Assembly: GCA_002490425.1 (NCBI GenBank)
Contig: DKTZ01000056.1
Coordinates: 2,245-25,012, forward strand
Source of the DNA: Ruminococcaceae bacterium UBA7217
GTDB lineage: Bacteria; Bacillota; Clostridia; Oscillospirales; Acutalibacteraceae
Length of the DNA stretch: 22,768 nucleotides
Reading direction: 5' to 3'
Shown here: positions 7,470 to 14,755 of the stretch, piece after piece
Position numbering within the stretch: the stretch's first letter is position 1
How the letters are laid out: each line of letters opens with the position of its first letter
Notes under the pieces: generated by a model
Seen by the model: only the letters and a program-made list of their open reading frames with translations
What the model was told of the DNA's origin: nothing
Database searches by the model: none
Translations under genes and position numbers: made by a program

Positions 7470-8909
7470 ATGGAAGAAAAATCTTTAACTCACGGCATTA
7501 AACTAAAAGACCGTATCGGCTATGCTCTCGGTGATACGGCGGGTATTTTAACTTTTTCGCTTATAGGCGCATTTCAGAACAAGTTTTATACCGACGCCTT
7601 GGGAATTTCACCGTCAAAAATAGTGGTTCTTATTCTTATTGCGCGAATTTGGGACGCAGTTAACGACCCGATGTGGGGCGCATTTATTCAGTCAAGAAAG
7701 CCAAATCCAAAGGGTCAGTTCAGACCGTGGATTTTAGGCTTCTCAATCCCTCTTGCAATTTCCGCCGCGCTTATGTTCCTTAAAATTCCGGGTCTTACCG
7801 AAACGAAATACCTCATTTACGCTTATGTTACATATATTCTTTACGGAATGATGTATACTGCGGTTAATATTCCATACGGTTCGCTTGCTTCCGTTGTAAC
7901 GGATGATGAGCTTGAACGCTCCTCTCTTTCAATGTGGCGTTCAATCGGAGCCGGAATAGGTGGACTTCCCGGAACTGTTATTCTGCCGATGATTGTTTAC
8001 ACAACAACAGGCAAATATGCGAACGGAACAGACATTAAGGCGCTTGACGAAAACAAGTTGTTTTGGTGTGTTCTCATCATTTCAATAGCTTCCGTGCTGA
8101 TATTTTTTATTCACTACAAGCTCACAAAAGAGCGTGTTGCTCCTCAAAAGAAAGACCCAGGGGAAAAATACAATGCGGCGTCAACGCTTAAGGAACTGCT
8201 TAAAAATAAAGACTTTGTAATGCTTTCCTTAGCGTCAATGCTTCTTGTCGGCTTCCAGTTTTATTATCAGTCAACCTACACATATCTTTTCACGGACTAT
8301 TACGGCAAGCCCGGTCTTTATTCACTTGTAACAATATGCACTTATCTGCCGATGGCGATATTCATTCCCGTTATGAATAAGCTTATCGTAAAATTCGGCA
8401 AAAAAGAGCTATGCGCAGTCGGTATGGCCTTTGCCGCACTTGTAAATATTATTCTGTTTGCTTTAAGAGGAACGCCGCTTGCCGCAAATCCCACCGTATT
8501 CCTCGTGTTCATTTTCTTCTCAGGCCTCGGTCAAACCTTCTTGGTGCTTGAGGTTTGGGCACTGGCTATGGATGCAATCGATTGTCATGAGCTTAGAACG
8601 GGCAAAAGAGAAGAGGGTATGGCATACGCATTTTTCTCATTTACAAGAAAGCTCGGTCAAACGCTTGCAGGCGTAGGACTTAACCTTCTTTTGGCGTCGA
8701 TTCATTATGACGGCGAGCTTTCAAAACAGGGTATAGCATTAAGCGATAAAGTACTGTCACGGCTTTATGACATTTCAACAGTAGTCCCCGCCGTTATTCT
8801 TACCGTAATGGCACTGATTCTCTTCTTTGGCTACGGACTTTCTAAAAAGAATCTTGAAAAAATGCATGAGCAGCTTGATTTAAAACGCGCGGAGGATAAC
8901 AATGAATAA
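7470..8909 (+). CDS. GPH-family (MelB-like) sugar:cation symporter
   Basis: This membrane protein of about 479 residues has roughly 12 predicted helices and belongs to the glycoside-pentoside-hexuronide:cation symporter family of the MFS. D22 (LGDTAG) and the ARIWDAVNDPMWG motif with D62 and D66 match the cation-site aspartates of melibiose permease (Asp19, Asp55, Asp59). GKFGKKE-like loops and the SFTRKLGQTLAG segment near the C-terminal half are also typical. The ATG at 7470 is preferred over an in-frame GTG at 7437: AAGGGA at 7458-7463 is well spaced and the shorter protein starts like other GPH members. It lies between the dehydrogenase and the glycosidase-like gene and overlaps the latter by 8 bases, so it probably imports the glycoside or sugar acid they process. 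The substrate cannot be read from sequence. Confidence 0.9.
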   Translation: MEEKSLTHGIKLKDRIGYALGDTAGILTFSLIGAFQNKFYTDALGISPSKIVVLILIARIWDAVNDPMWGAFIQSRKPNPKGQFRPWILGFSIPLAISAALMFLKIPGLTETKYLIYAYVTYILYGMMYTAVNIPYGSLASVVTDDELERSSLSMWRSIGAGIGGLPGTVILPMIVYTTTGKYANGTDIKALDENKLFWCVLIISIASVLIFFIHYKLTKERVAPQKKDPGEKYNAASTLKELLKNKDFVMLSLASMLLVGFQFYYQSTYTYLFTDYYGKPGLYSLVTICTYLPMAIFIPVMNKLIVKFGKKELCAVGMAFAALVNIILFALRGTPLAANPTVFLVFIFFSGLGQTFLVLEVWALAMDAIDCHELRTGKREEGMAYAFFSFTRKLGQTLAGVGLNLLLASIHYDGELSKQGIALSDKVLSRLYDISTVVPAVILTVMALILFFGYGLSKKNLEKMHEQLDLKRAEDNNE

Positions 8910-11397
8910 GGTACATGTAGCATTCGGCTTTCACGTTAACTGCTATCACTCTTACAGGGGCGATACGGCAGACAATTTGGGCTTCGGTTCGGATATACGC
9001 ATTATCCGCAAAATAATCAGCATTCTCGATACTTTAAACGATGAGGGAATCCCTGTTAAGGGTACTTGGGACTGCGAAAATTTCTTTTCTCTTGGAAAGA
9101 TTTTGCCCGAATTTGCGCCCGACATAATTGACGGAATGAAAAGACGTACCAAGGGAAACGGCGACGAGCAGATTATTATGGGCTATTCCAACGGTGCTCT
9201 CGGTCCTATGACCGAGGAGGAGCTTGAAGCCTCAATCAATCTTGCTGTTACAAATCCCGAAGGGTCGGGACTTAAAGATATTTTCGGCAAATGCGAAATG
9301 CTTGTCCGCCCTCAGGAGGTAATGTTTACTCCCTCTCAGGTTCCCGTTTACAATAAACTCGGTGTTAAGGCGCTTTGCCTTTATTATTCCTGCGTGCCCT
9401 TTGACGCTTTCCGCACAATAATTCCTGTTCTGCCCGACGAGCTTGCGTTTAATCCGCTTACTTACACTTACAAGGGCGACAGTATGACCGTTTTGCCAAC
9501 ATACAACAATTCCGATATATGCGACGCAGGGTGTCTGCGTGCTTGGGTTAAGGATTTACATAAAAAACAGGAGTCGGGCGAAATTAAGCGTGACGTTTTG
9601 ATTTTCGTCAATATGGATGCCGACGCTATTTTCTGGGAAAGTATGAATTTGCCTATTGTGGGCAACAAAATCGCAAATACGGATGGCATAAACGGTCTTG
9701 TAAGAGAAATTGCGGATTTACCTTTTGTTGAGTTTGACACTCCCGGCAATTATATTAAAACTCACGAACCGTTAGGTAATATTGACTTTACTCATGACAC
9801 TGCGGACGGCAATTTCACCGGCTATGCGTCTTGGTCCGAAAAGCCGTATAACCGCAAAATATGGACGGCGGTTGACCGCTCCCGCGCAATGGCAAAAGCT
9901 AACAGCAAGGATGACAGAAAATCCGCCTCATTCCGTGACAGGGTGCTTTTGCTTTCCACAACTCATTTCGGTCTTGCAACTCCCGTGCTGAATATCAGGC
10001 GTGAGGAAACGGCAAATGAACTTGCACTTTCAGTTGTAAATTTCGAAAAGCAGGCGCTTAAAAAATACAAAAAAATCGCAGTGCATAACATTACAAAAAG
10101 CCGTTTGCAATGCGTGCAAATGTCAGTAAACGAAAAAATCAAGTCTGCATCTCAAATTCAAATCAGCGGCGCAGGTCTTAAAAATTATACCGTAATACCA
10201 ATGTCCGACGATTTGTCGTCTGTTTTCGTTATGATGCAGTTTGACGAAATTAAAGACAAATATTTTATTGATGCAAAAATCGGTGAGCCGAGTAAGCCTT
10301 CAAATGTGGGCGATTTGGGGCTTCACGGCAAGGGGATGACGCTTAAATTTTCAAAATACGGCAAGCTTTATAAAGCTGTTTACAATAAAAAGGAAATCGG
10401 CGGAACTGATTTCCTTAAGAGCTTTATAACCTTTGACGGCAAGGAATATGAATTTGAATACATCTCCTGCGAAGTGCTGTCAATAGGCGGAAACGGTAAG
10501 GGGATACGCTCAAAGGGCGAAATACATCTGCCGAATGAAAAGGAAAAGGGCGAATTTACATTTGATTTTATCGCAACCGACTATTCAAAAGGAATTTTCG
10601 TGCGTACAGATGTAAAATATCCTTATACACCCGAATACGACTCAATTTCAACGGAGAATTCCTCTTTGGGCAGATATTCCGATATGAAATGGGAAGAGGC
10701 AGTGCCGTTCCAGCTCACGCCCGCTTTAGACGGCGATGTTTCGGTGGTTAAGCGTAACTTTATGGGTGACATTTCGTCTTACAGAACCCAAAGCTTCCCA
10801 GAATGTGACCCTGAAAATGTTAAATTAGATTCGTTCAACAATCACTTGTCAGCAGGCCTTATTGCACTGACAAACGGTGAAACAGGTCTTGCAGTTGCAA
10901 ATGCACGCACTGTCTTAGGCTCAATGGCACATTGTCCGATGCGCCTTTGCGAGAACGGTAAAGTGCAGATGAACCCGTTCGGCACTTATTACGGTAAGCA
11001 ACGCCATCACTGGAGCAGGGCAAAGGGCGAAATACTTGACACATACGTTTATGTTACACCACAGGGCAAGTCAATTGCCCCTGCGTACAACGGCGCTCAC
11101 GAGTGCGGTGTGCTCGCTCTTTTCGGATTTGAAGGTAAAGAGCCGACAGGTAAAACGCTTAAGGATATTATAGCTTTCTCGGACGGTGCGGTTGTTTCCT
11201 GCCCCGAAGATTCTGTGCTCGGTGAATATTATCTTGACAATGCCGTACCGCATAAGGCAGAAGCCCAAAGTGTAGATGAGAAAAAACTTAAAAACCCGAT
11301 AGCTTCGGGACTTTCGGGAAACTTAGGCAAATATATAACTCTCGGCTCCCGTGCTATTTTCCATATAATCAAAGAGCAAATTAAGGCAAAAAAATAA
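8902..11397 (+). CDS. Putative glycoside hydrolase, divergent GH57/GH38-like fold
   Basis: This 831-residue protein has no signal peptide or membrane helix and should act in the cytoplasm. The first 300 or so residues look like a distorted barrel of the GH57/GH38 kind: VHVAFGFHVNCYH (residues 4-16) in the place of the N-terminal metal/substrate motif, GTWDCENFF (54-62), GDEQIIMGYSNGALGP (87-102), FTPSQVPVYNKLGV (142-155) where GH57 has a WxPE-type nucleophile motif, and LIFVNMDADAIFW (233-245) where the acid would lie. A helical stretch with LLLSTTHFGLATP follows, then a long beta-rich C-terminal half with GMTLKFSKYGKLYKAVYNKK, resembling the GH38 beta-sandwich. The key motifs are not canonical, so activity is uncertain. 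GGAGGA precedes the ATG, and the 8-base overlap with the transporter gene argues for translational coupling. It probably cleaves a glycoside brought in by the neighbouring symporter. Confidence 0.6.
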   Translation: MNKVHVAFGFHVNCYHSYRGDTADNLGFGSDIRIIRKIISILDTLNDEGIPVKGTWDCENFFSLGKILPEFAPDIIDGMKRRTKGNGDEQIIMGYSNGALGPMTEEELEASINLAVTNPEGSGLKDIFGKCEMLVRPQEVMFTPSQVPVYNKLGVKALCLYYSCVPFDAFRTIIPVLPDELAFNPLTYTYKGDSMTVLPTYNNSDICDAGCLRAWVKDLHKKQESGEIKRDVLIFVNMDADAIFWESMNLPIVGNKIANTDGINGLVREIADLPFVEFDTPGNYIKTHEPLGNIDFTHDTADGNFTGYASWSEKPYNRKIWTAVDRSRAMAKANSKDDRKSASFRDRVLLLSTTHFGLATPVLNIRREETANELALSVVNFEKQALKKYKKIAVHNITKSRLQCVQMSVNEKIKSASQIQISGAGLKNYTVIPMSDDLSSVFVMMQFDEIKDKYFIDAKIGEPSKPSNVGDLGLHGKGMTLKFSKYGKLYKAVYNKKEIGGTDFLKSFITFDGKEYEFEYISCEVLSIGGNGKGIRSKGEIHLPNEKEKGEFTFDFIATDYSKGIFVRTDVKYPYTPEYDSISTENSSLGRYSDMKWEEAVPFQLTPALDGDVSVVKRNFMGDISSYRTQSFPECDPENVKLDSFNNHLSAGLIALTNGETGLAVANARTVLGSMAHCPMRLCENGKVQMNPFGTYYGKQRHHWSRAKGEILDTYVYVTPQGKSIAPAYNGAHECGVLALFGFEGKEPTGKTLKDIIAFSDGAVVSCPEDSVLGEYYLDNAVPHKAEAQSVDEKKLKNPIASGLSGNLGKYITLGSRAIFHIIKEQIKAKK

Positions 11398-11411
11398 TGA
11401 AAATTTTATAA

Positions 11412-11446
11412 AAACAGATGGTTTAAAATAAGCTGTCTGTTTTTTT
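11412..11446 (+). terminator. Intrinsic terminator of the transporter/glycosidase operon
   Basis: AAACAGA (11412-11418) pairs with TCTGTTT (11436-11442), extended inward by several mostly wobble pairs, and runs into a T-tract to 11446. It closes the operon that starts at 6500. Confidence 0.82.
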
Positions 11447-11455
11447 ATAGGGACT

Positions 11456-11583
11456 GATGATTACATCATCTCGTTTTGCCCCTCATCAGTCACTTCGTGA
11501 CAGCTTCTCCCGAGGGAGAAGCCTATTTCTGCCTTCTCCTTTGAGGAGAAGGGGGACCGCCTTGGCGGTGGATGAGGTGTAAT
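11456..11583. repeat. Hairpin-rich dispersed repeat (convergent modules) upstream of argG
   Basis: Four perfect hairpins sit in series: GTCAC/GTGAC, CTTCTCCC/GGGAGAAG (11504-11521), CCTTCTCC/GGAGAAGG (11532-11552) and ACCGCC/GGCGGT (11556-11569). They are bracketed by CCTCATC (11481-11487) and GATGAGG (11571-11577), and outside those by ATTACA (11460-11465) and TGTAAT (11578-11583). Two copies of one module (CTCATC, small hairpin, CTTCTCC hairpin) thus face each other. This type of non-coding palindromic element is, from memory, common in gut Ruminococcaceae genomes. It carries no transposase. It may be a MITE-like element or a transcript-stabilising hairpin set. Confidence 0.75.
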
Positions 11584-11642
11584 AACAGAAAATATACCTA
11601 ACCCCACAAAATCTATCCTAATTTAACCTTTATCCCAATAAC

Positions 11643-11700
11643 TATTCATAAATATACACAAATCATTGTATATAAACCGAATAATATTCATAAATATGCA
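11643..11700 (+). promoter_or_regulatory. Candidate ArgR/AhrC operator region
   Basis: Two near-identical 16-base direct repeats, TATTCATAAATATACA (11643-11658) and TATTCATAAATATGCA (11685-11700), flank TGTATA (11667-11672). The second overlaps the palindrome GAATAATATTC (11679-11689), close to the ARG-box consensus (TGAAT and ATTCA around an AT centre). They lie 40-100 bp upstream of the argG -35 box, a plausible place for arginine-dependent control. AT-rich sequence makes chance matches likely, so this is tentative. Confidence 0.4.
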
Positions 11701-11739
11701 AGAATATTATAAAAAATACGAATAAAATATAATTTTCTA

Positions 11740-11768
11740 TTGACTTTTTATTTACTATTAGTTATACT
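11740..11768 (+). promoter_or_regulatory. Sigma-A promoter of argG
   Basis: TTGACT (11740-11745) and TATACT (11763-11768) are separated by 17 bp. The transcript would start near 11775, about 25 bases before the argG ATG. The rest of 11584-11739 is AT-rich and holds only the candidate ArgR sites. Confidence 0.85.
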
Positions 11769-11799
11769 TTTATCTGTTAATTATTTGGAGGTAACTTGT

Positions 11800-13035
11800 A
11801 TGAATAAAGAAAATATTAAAAAGGTTGTTTTAGCTTATTCGGGCGGTCTTGACACATCAATCATTATCCCGTGGCTTAAAGAAAATTACAATAACTGTGA
11901 GGTAATCGCCGTTTCGGGCGATGTCGGTCAGGGAACAGAGCTTGACGGACTTGAAGAAAAGGCTATCAAAACAGGCGCTTCGAAGCTTTATGTTCTTGAT
12001 TTAAAGCAGGAATATGTTGAGGAATACATTTGGCCTTGCCTTAAAGCGGGCGCTGATTATGAAACATATCTTCTCGGCACATCGCACGCCCGTCCCTGCA
12101 TTGCAAAGGGACTTGCCGAAATCGCTAAAAAAGAGGGTGCGGACGCAATTTGCCACGGCTGCACAGGTAAGGGCAACGACCAGGTTCGTTTTGAGCTTAC
12201 ACTTAAAGCTTTTGCTCCCGAAATGGAGATAATTGCTCCTTGGCGTGAATGGGATATTAAATCCCGTGAGGAAGAAATCGAGTATGCCGAGGCGCACAAC
12301 ATTCCGCTTAAAATCAACCGTGAAACAAACTATTCCAAAGATAAAAACGTATGGCATTTGTCACACGAGGGACTTGACCTTGAGGACCCTGCAAACGAGC
12401 CGATGTACGGGAAGGAAGGCTTCCTTGAAATGGGAGTAGCTCCCGAACAGGCACCCGACGAGCCGACTTATGTTAATATTCATTTTGAAAAGGGCGTTCC
12501 CACCTCAATTGACGGTGTAGAAATGAACGGACTTCAAATCGTTGAAACGCTCAATGAACTCGGCGGCAAAAACGGCATAGGTCTTCTTGACATTGTTGAA
12601 AACCGTCTTGTTGGTATGAAATCACGCGGCGTTTATGAAACTCCCGGCGGAACAATCCTCTACAAGGCTCACGAAATGCTCGAAACTATAACCCTTGACC
12701 GTGACACTCAGCATTACAAAAAACTTGTTTCTCAAAAATTCGGTGAGCTGGTGTATTTCGGACAGTGGTTTACACCTCTTCGTGAGGCTCTTTCCGCATT
12801 CGTTGACAAAACACAGGAAACAGTTACGGGCGACGTAAAGGTTAAGCTTTACAAGGGCAATGTAATCAATGCAGGCATTACATCACCGTACACTCTTTAT
12901 GACGAAAATGTAGCATCTTTCGGCGAGGACGGCGGCGCATACAATCAGGCTGACTCAGCAGGCTTTATCAACCTCTTCGGTCTGCCGATTAAGGTTAAGG
13001 CTTTGCTTGACGCTCAAAGAGATACAAACAAATAA
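11800..13035 (+). CDS. argG: Argininosuccinate synthase
   Basis: This enzyme of about 411 residues joins citrulline and aspartate using ATP to give argininosuccinate, the penultimate step of arginine synthesis. The PP-loop ATPase motif AYSGGLDTS is at residues 12-20. Family segments include VSGDVGQG, HGCTGKGNDQVRFE, PWREWD and ETNYSKDKNVWHLSHEG. The ATG at 11800 is chosen because GGAGGT (11787-11792) lies 7 bases upstream; a longer in-frame start at 11740 would begin inside the -35 box. argH follows on the same strand after a hairpin repeat. Length and motifs are normal. Confidence 0.98.
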   Translation: MNKENIKKVVLAYSGGLDTSIIIPWLKENYNNCEVIAVSGDVGQGTELDGLEEKAIKTGASKLYVLDLKQEYVEEYIWPCLKAGADYETYLLGTSHARPCIAKGLAEIAKKEGADAICHGCTGKGNDQVRFELTLKAFAPEMEIIAPWREWDIKSREEEIEYAEAHNIPLKINRETNYSKDKNVWHLSHEGLDLEDPANEPMYGKEGFLEMGVAPEQAPDEPTYVNIHFEKGVPTSIDGVEMNGLQIVETLNELGGKNGIGLLDIVENRLVGMKSRGVYETPGGTILYKAHEMLETITLDRDTQHYKKLVSQKFGELVYFGQWFTPLREALSAFVDKTQETVTGDVKVKLYKGNVINAGITSPYTLYDENVASFGEDGGAYNQADSAGFINLFGLPIKVKALLDAQRDTNK

Positions 13036-13052
13036 TTAAATTTATATGGGAC

Positions 13053-13165
13053 GCTCCCTCATTGAGGGAGCTGTCTGCGTAGCAGACTGAGGGAGTAAAC
13101 TGGTAAACAACAAACTCTCTCCGTCATTTTCTTACGAAAATGCCACCTCCCTCAAAGAGGGAGGT
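13053..13165. repeat. Hairpin-rich dispersed repeat (divergent modules) between argG and argH
   Basis: GCTCCCTC/GAGGGAGC (13053-13071), GTCTGC/GCAGAC (13073-13087), CATTTTC/GAAAATG (13125-13142) and ACCTCCCTC/GAGGGAGGT (13145-13165) are four perfect hairpins in a row. The right half reads CTC, CCGTCA, small hairpin, TGCCA, CTCCCTC hairpin, the same module order as the repeat before argG. The left half is the same module on the other strand, so here the two copies point away from each other. The element lies within the probable argGH transcript and ends 21 bases before the argH start, so it could alter RNA stability or argH expression. It has no T-run and no coding frame. Confidence 0.75.
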
Positions 13166-13186
13166 AAAACTTTAAGGAGAATATAT

Positions 13187-14563
13187 ATGGCAAAAATGTG
13201 GGAGGGCAGAACCTCAGGCGTTACCAGCAAAATTGCGGACGATTTTAATTCTTCAATCCGATTTGACTCTAAAATGTTTAAGCAGGACATAACGGGCAGT
13301 ATGGCTCACGCCGCAATGCTTTCGGCACAGAACATTATTTCATCTGACGATGCTGAAAAAATCATAGACTGCCTCGGCGAAATTCTTACCGATATTGAAT
13401 CGGGCAAGCTGCCTATTGATATGGAGGCAGAGGATATTCATATGTTCGTTGAGCAGGTTCTGACTGAGCGAATAGGCGACACGGGCAAAAAACTCCACAC
13501 CGCAAGAAGCCGTAATGACCAAGTAGCTCTTGACATAAGAATGTATCTCCGTGACGAAGCTGAAGAAATTGCCGCTCTCACAAAGGATGTTATTTCAGCC
13601 GTTGTTTCAAAGGCAGATGAATACAAAAGTGCGATTATGCCGGGTTATACGCACCTTCAGCGTGCACAGCCCATTACCTTCGGTCATCATTTAATGGCTT
13701 ATGCTATGATGCTCCTGCGTGACATTGACCGTATTTCCGACTGTAAAAAGAGAATGAACGTGTCGCCGATTGGCTCCTGCGCTTTGGCAGGCACAACCTA
13801 TAATACAGACCGTGAGTTTGAAGCGAAAAAGCTGGGCTTTGACAGCATTTGTATGAATTCATTAGATGGCGTTTCCGACCGTGACTTTTGTGCTGAATTG
13901 CTCTCTTCTCTTTCAATTCTTATGATGCATCTGTCAAGATTTTCTGAGGAAATAGTCCTTTGGTCAAGCTGGGAGTTTAAATTTGTTGAGCTTTCAGATG
14001 CATTTACAACAGGCTCTTCAATTATGCCGCAGAAGAAAAACCCCGATATGGCAGAACTTATTCGTGGCAAAACGGGTAGGGTTTATGGTGATTTAATCGG
14101 GCTTTTGACAACCTTAAAGGGCTTGCCCCTCGCATACAATAAAGATATGCAGGAGGATAAGGAGTCCGTCTTTGACGCTTGTGACACTGTTAAAATGTGC
14201 TTGCAGGTAATGACGGGAATGATTTCGACTATGACCGCTATCCCCGAAAATATGAAAAAAGCCGCACAGGGCGGTTTCATAAATGCCACCGATATGGCGG
14301 ATTACCTTGTAAATAAGGGAATGCCATTCCGTGACGCTTATAAAATTTCGGGCAGAATTGTTGCTGAGTGTATAAAAACAGGCAAGGTGCTCGAAACACT
14401 GCCGCTTGATACATATAAATCCTTCAGCGATAAATTCGATGAGGGGATATATGATGCGGTTGACCTTGAAAATTGTGTAAACCGCAGAATTTCAGCGGGC
14501 GGAACATCGGTTACCTCGGTTGAAGCTCAAATTGAATTTGTAAGACAGGCTCTAGCGGACTGA
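13187..14563 (+). CDS. argH: Argininosuccinate lyase
   Basis: This 458-residue enzyme splits argininosuccinate into arginine and fumarate, the last step of the pathway. It opens with MWEGRTSG, has TARSRNDQVALDIRMYLRD near residue 105, the YTHLQRAQPITFGHH segment with the catalytic-site histidine near 155, and the fumarase/aspartase signature GSSIMPQKKNPD near residues 276-287. Length is typical for the family. AAGGAGA precedes the ATG. It probably shares a transcript with argG across the hairpin repeat, and a strong terminator follows. Confidence 0.98.
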   Translation: MAKMWEGRTSGVTSKIADDFNSSIRFDSKMFKQDITGSMAHAAMLSAQNIISSDDAEKIIDCLGEILTDIESGKLPIDMEAEDIHMFVEQVLTERIGDTGKKLHTARSRNDQVALDIRMYLRDEAEEIAALTKDVISAVVSKADEYKSAIMPGYTHLQRAQPITFGHHLMAYAMMLLRDIDRISDCKKRMNVSPIGSCALAGTTYNTDREFEAKKLGFDSICMNSLDGVSDRDFCAELLSSLSILMMHLSRFSEEIVLWSSWEFKFVELSDAFTTGSSIMPQKKNPDMAELIRGKTGRVYGDLIGLLTTLKGLPLAYNKDMQEDKESVFDACDTVKMCLQVMTGMISTMTAIPENMKKAAQGGFINATDMADYLVNKGMPFRDAYKISGRIVAECIKTGKVLETLPLDTYKSFSDKFDEGIYDAVDLENCVNRRISAGGTSVTSVEAQIEFVRQALAD

Positions 14564-14580
14564 ATATTTTTGAATTTACA

Positions 14581-14611
14581 AACGGGCGGTTTTGGAATTG
14601 CCCGTTTTTTT
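14581..14611 (+). terminator. Intrinsic terminator after argH
   Basis: AACGGGC (14581-14587) pairs with GCCCGTT (14600-14606) around a 12-nt loop, followed by a T-run to 14611. Confidence 0.92.
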
Positions 14612-14624
14612 ATTGCTGTGTGCC

Positions 14625-14669
14625 GATTTTCCACAGAAAATCTATACAAAGTCGCTGTAACAGCTTTGT
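14625..14669. other. Two small inverted repeats upstream of the XRE-membrane gene
   Basis: GATTTTC and GAAAATC (14625-14642) flank CACA. ACAAAG and CTTTGT (14646-14669) enclose an inner CTG/CAG stem with a 3-nt bulge. They lie just upstream of the -35 box at 14682, so in DNA they could be operator sites, for example for autoregulation by the downstream helix-turn-helix protein. They could also be chance palindromes. Confidence 0.35.
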
Positions 14670-14681
14670 TATTATTGTGTA

Positions 14682-14710
14682 TTTACAACCAAAGGTCAAT
14701 ATAGTACAAT
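14682..14710 (+). promoter_or_regulatory. Sigma-A promoter of the XRE-membrane gene
   Basis: TTTACA (14682-14687) and TACAAT (14705-14710) are 17 bp apart. The start near 14717 would leave a 40-nt leader. Confidence 0.75.
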
Positions 14711-14755
14711 GTATTTAAGATAATATTGATTTTTGTTTTTGGGGAGGGGATTTAT

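Noticed and set aside
11740..11799. N-terminal extension of argG from an upstream TTG
   Set aside because: It would start in the -35 box and lies upstream of the predicted transcript start; the ATG at 11800 has a strong ribosome site.
13053..13165. CRISPR array or transcription terminator between argG and argH
   Set aside because: The repeats are inverted, not regularly spaced direct repeats, and no stem is followed by a T-run.
14726..14755. Longer start (TTG) for the XRE-membrane protein
   Set aside because: It lacks a ribosome site, and the GGGGAGGGG run at 14741-14749 would lie inside the coding region; GTG at 14756 is well placed.
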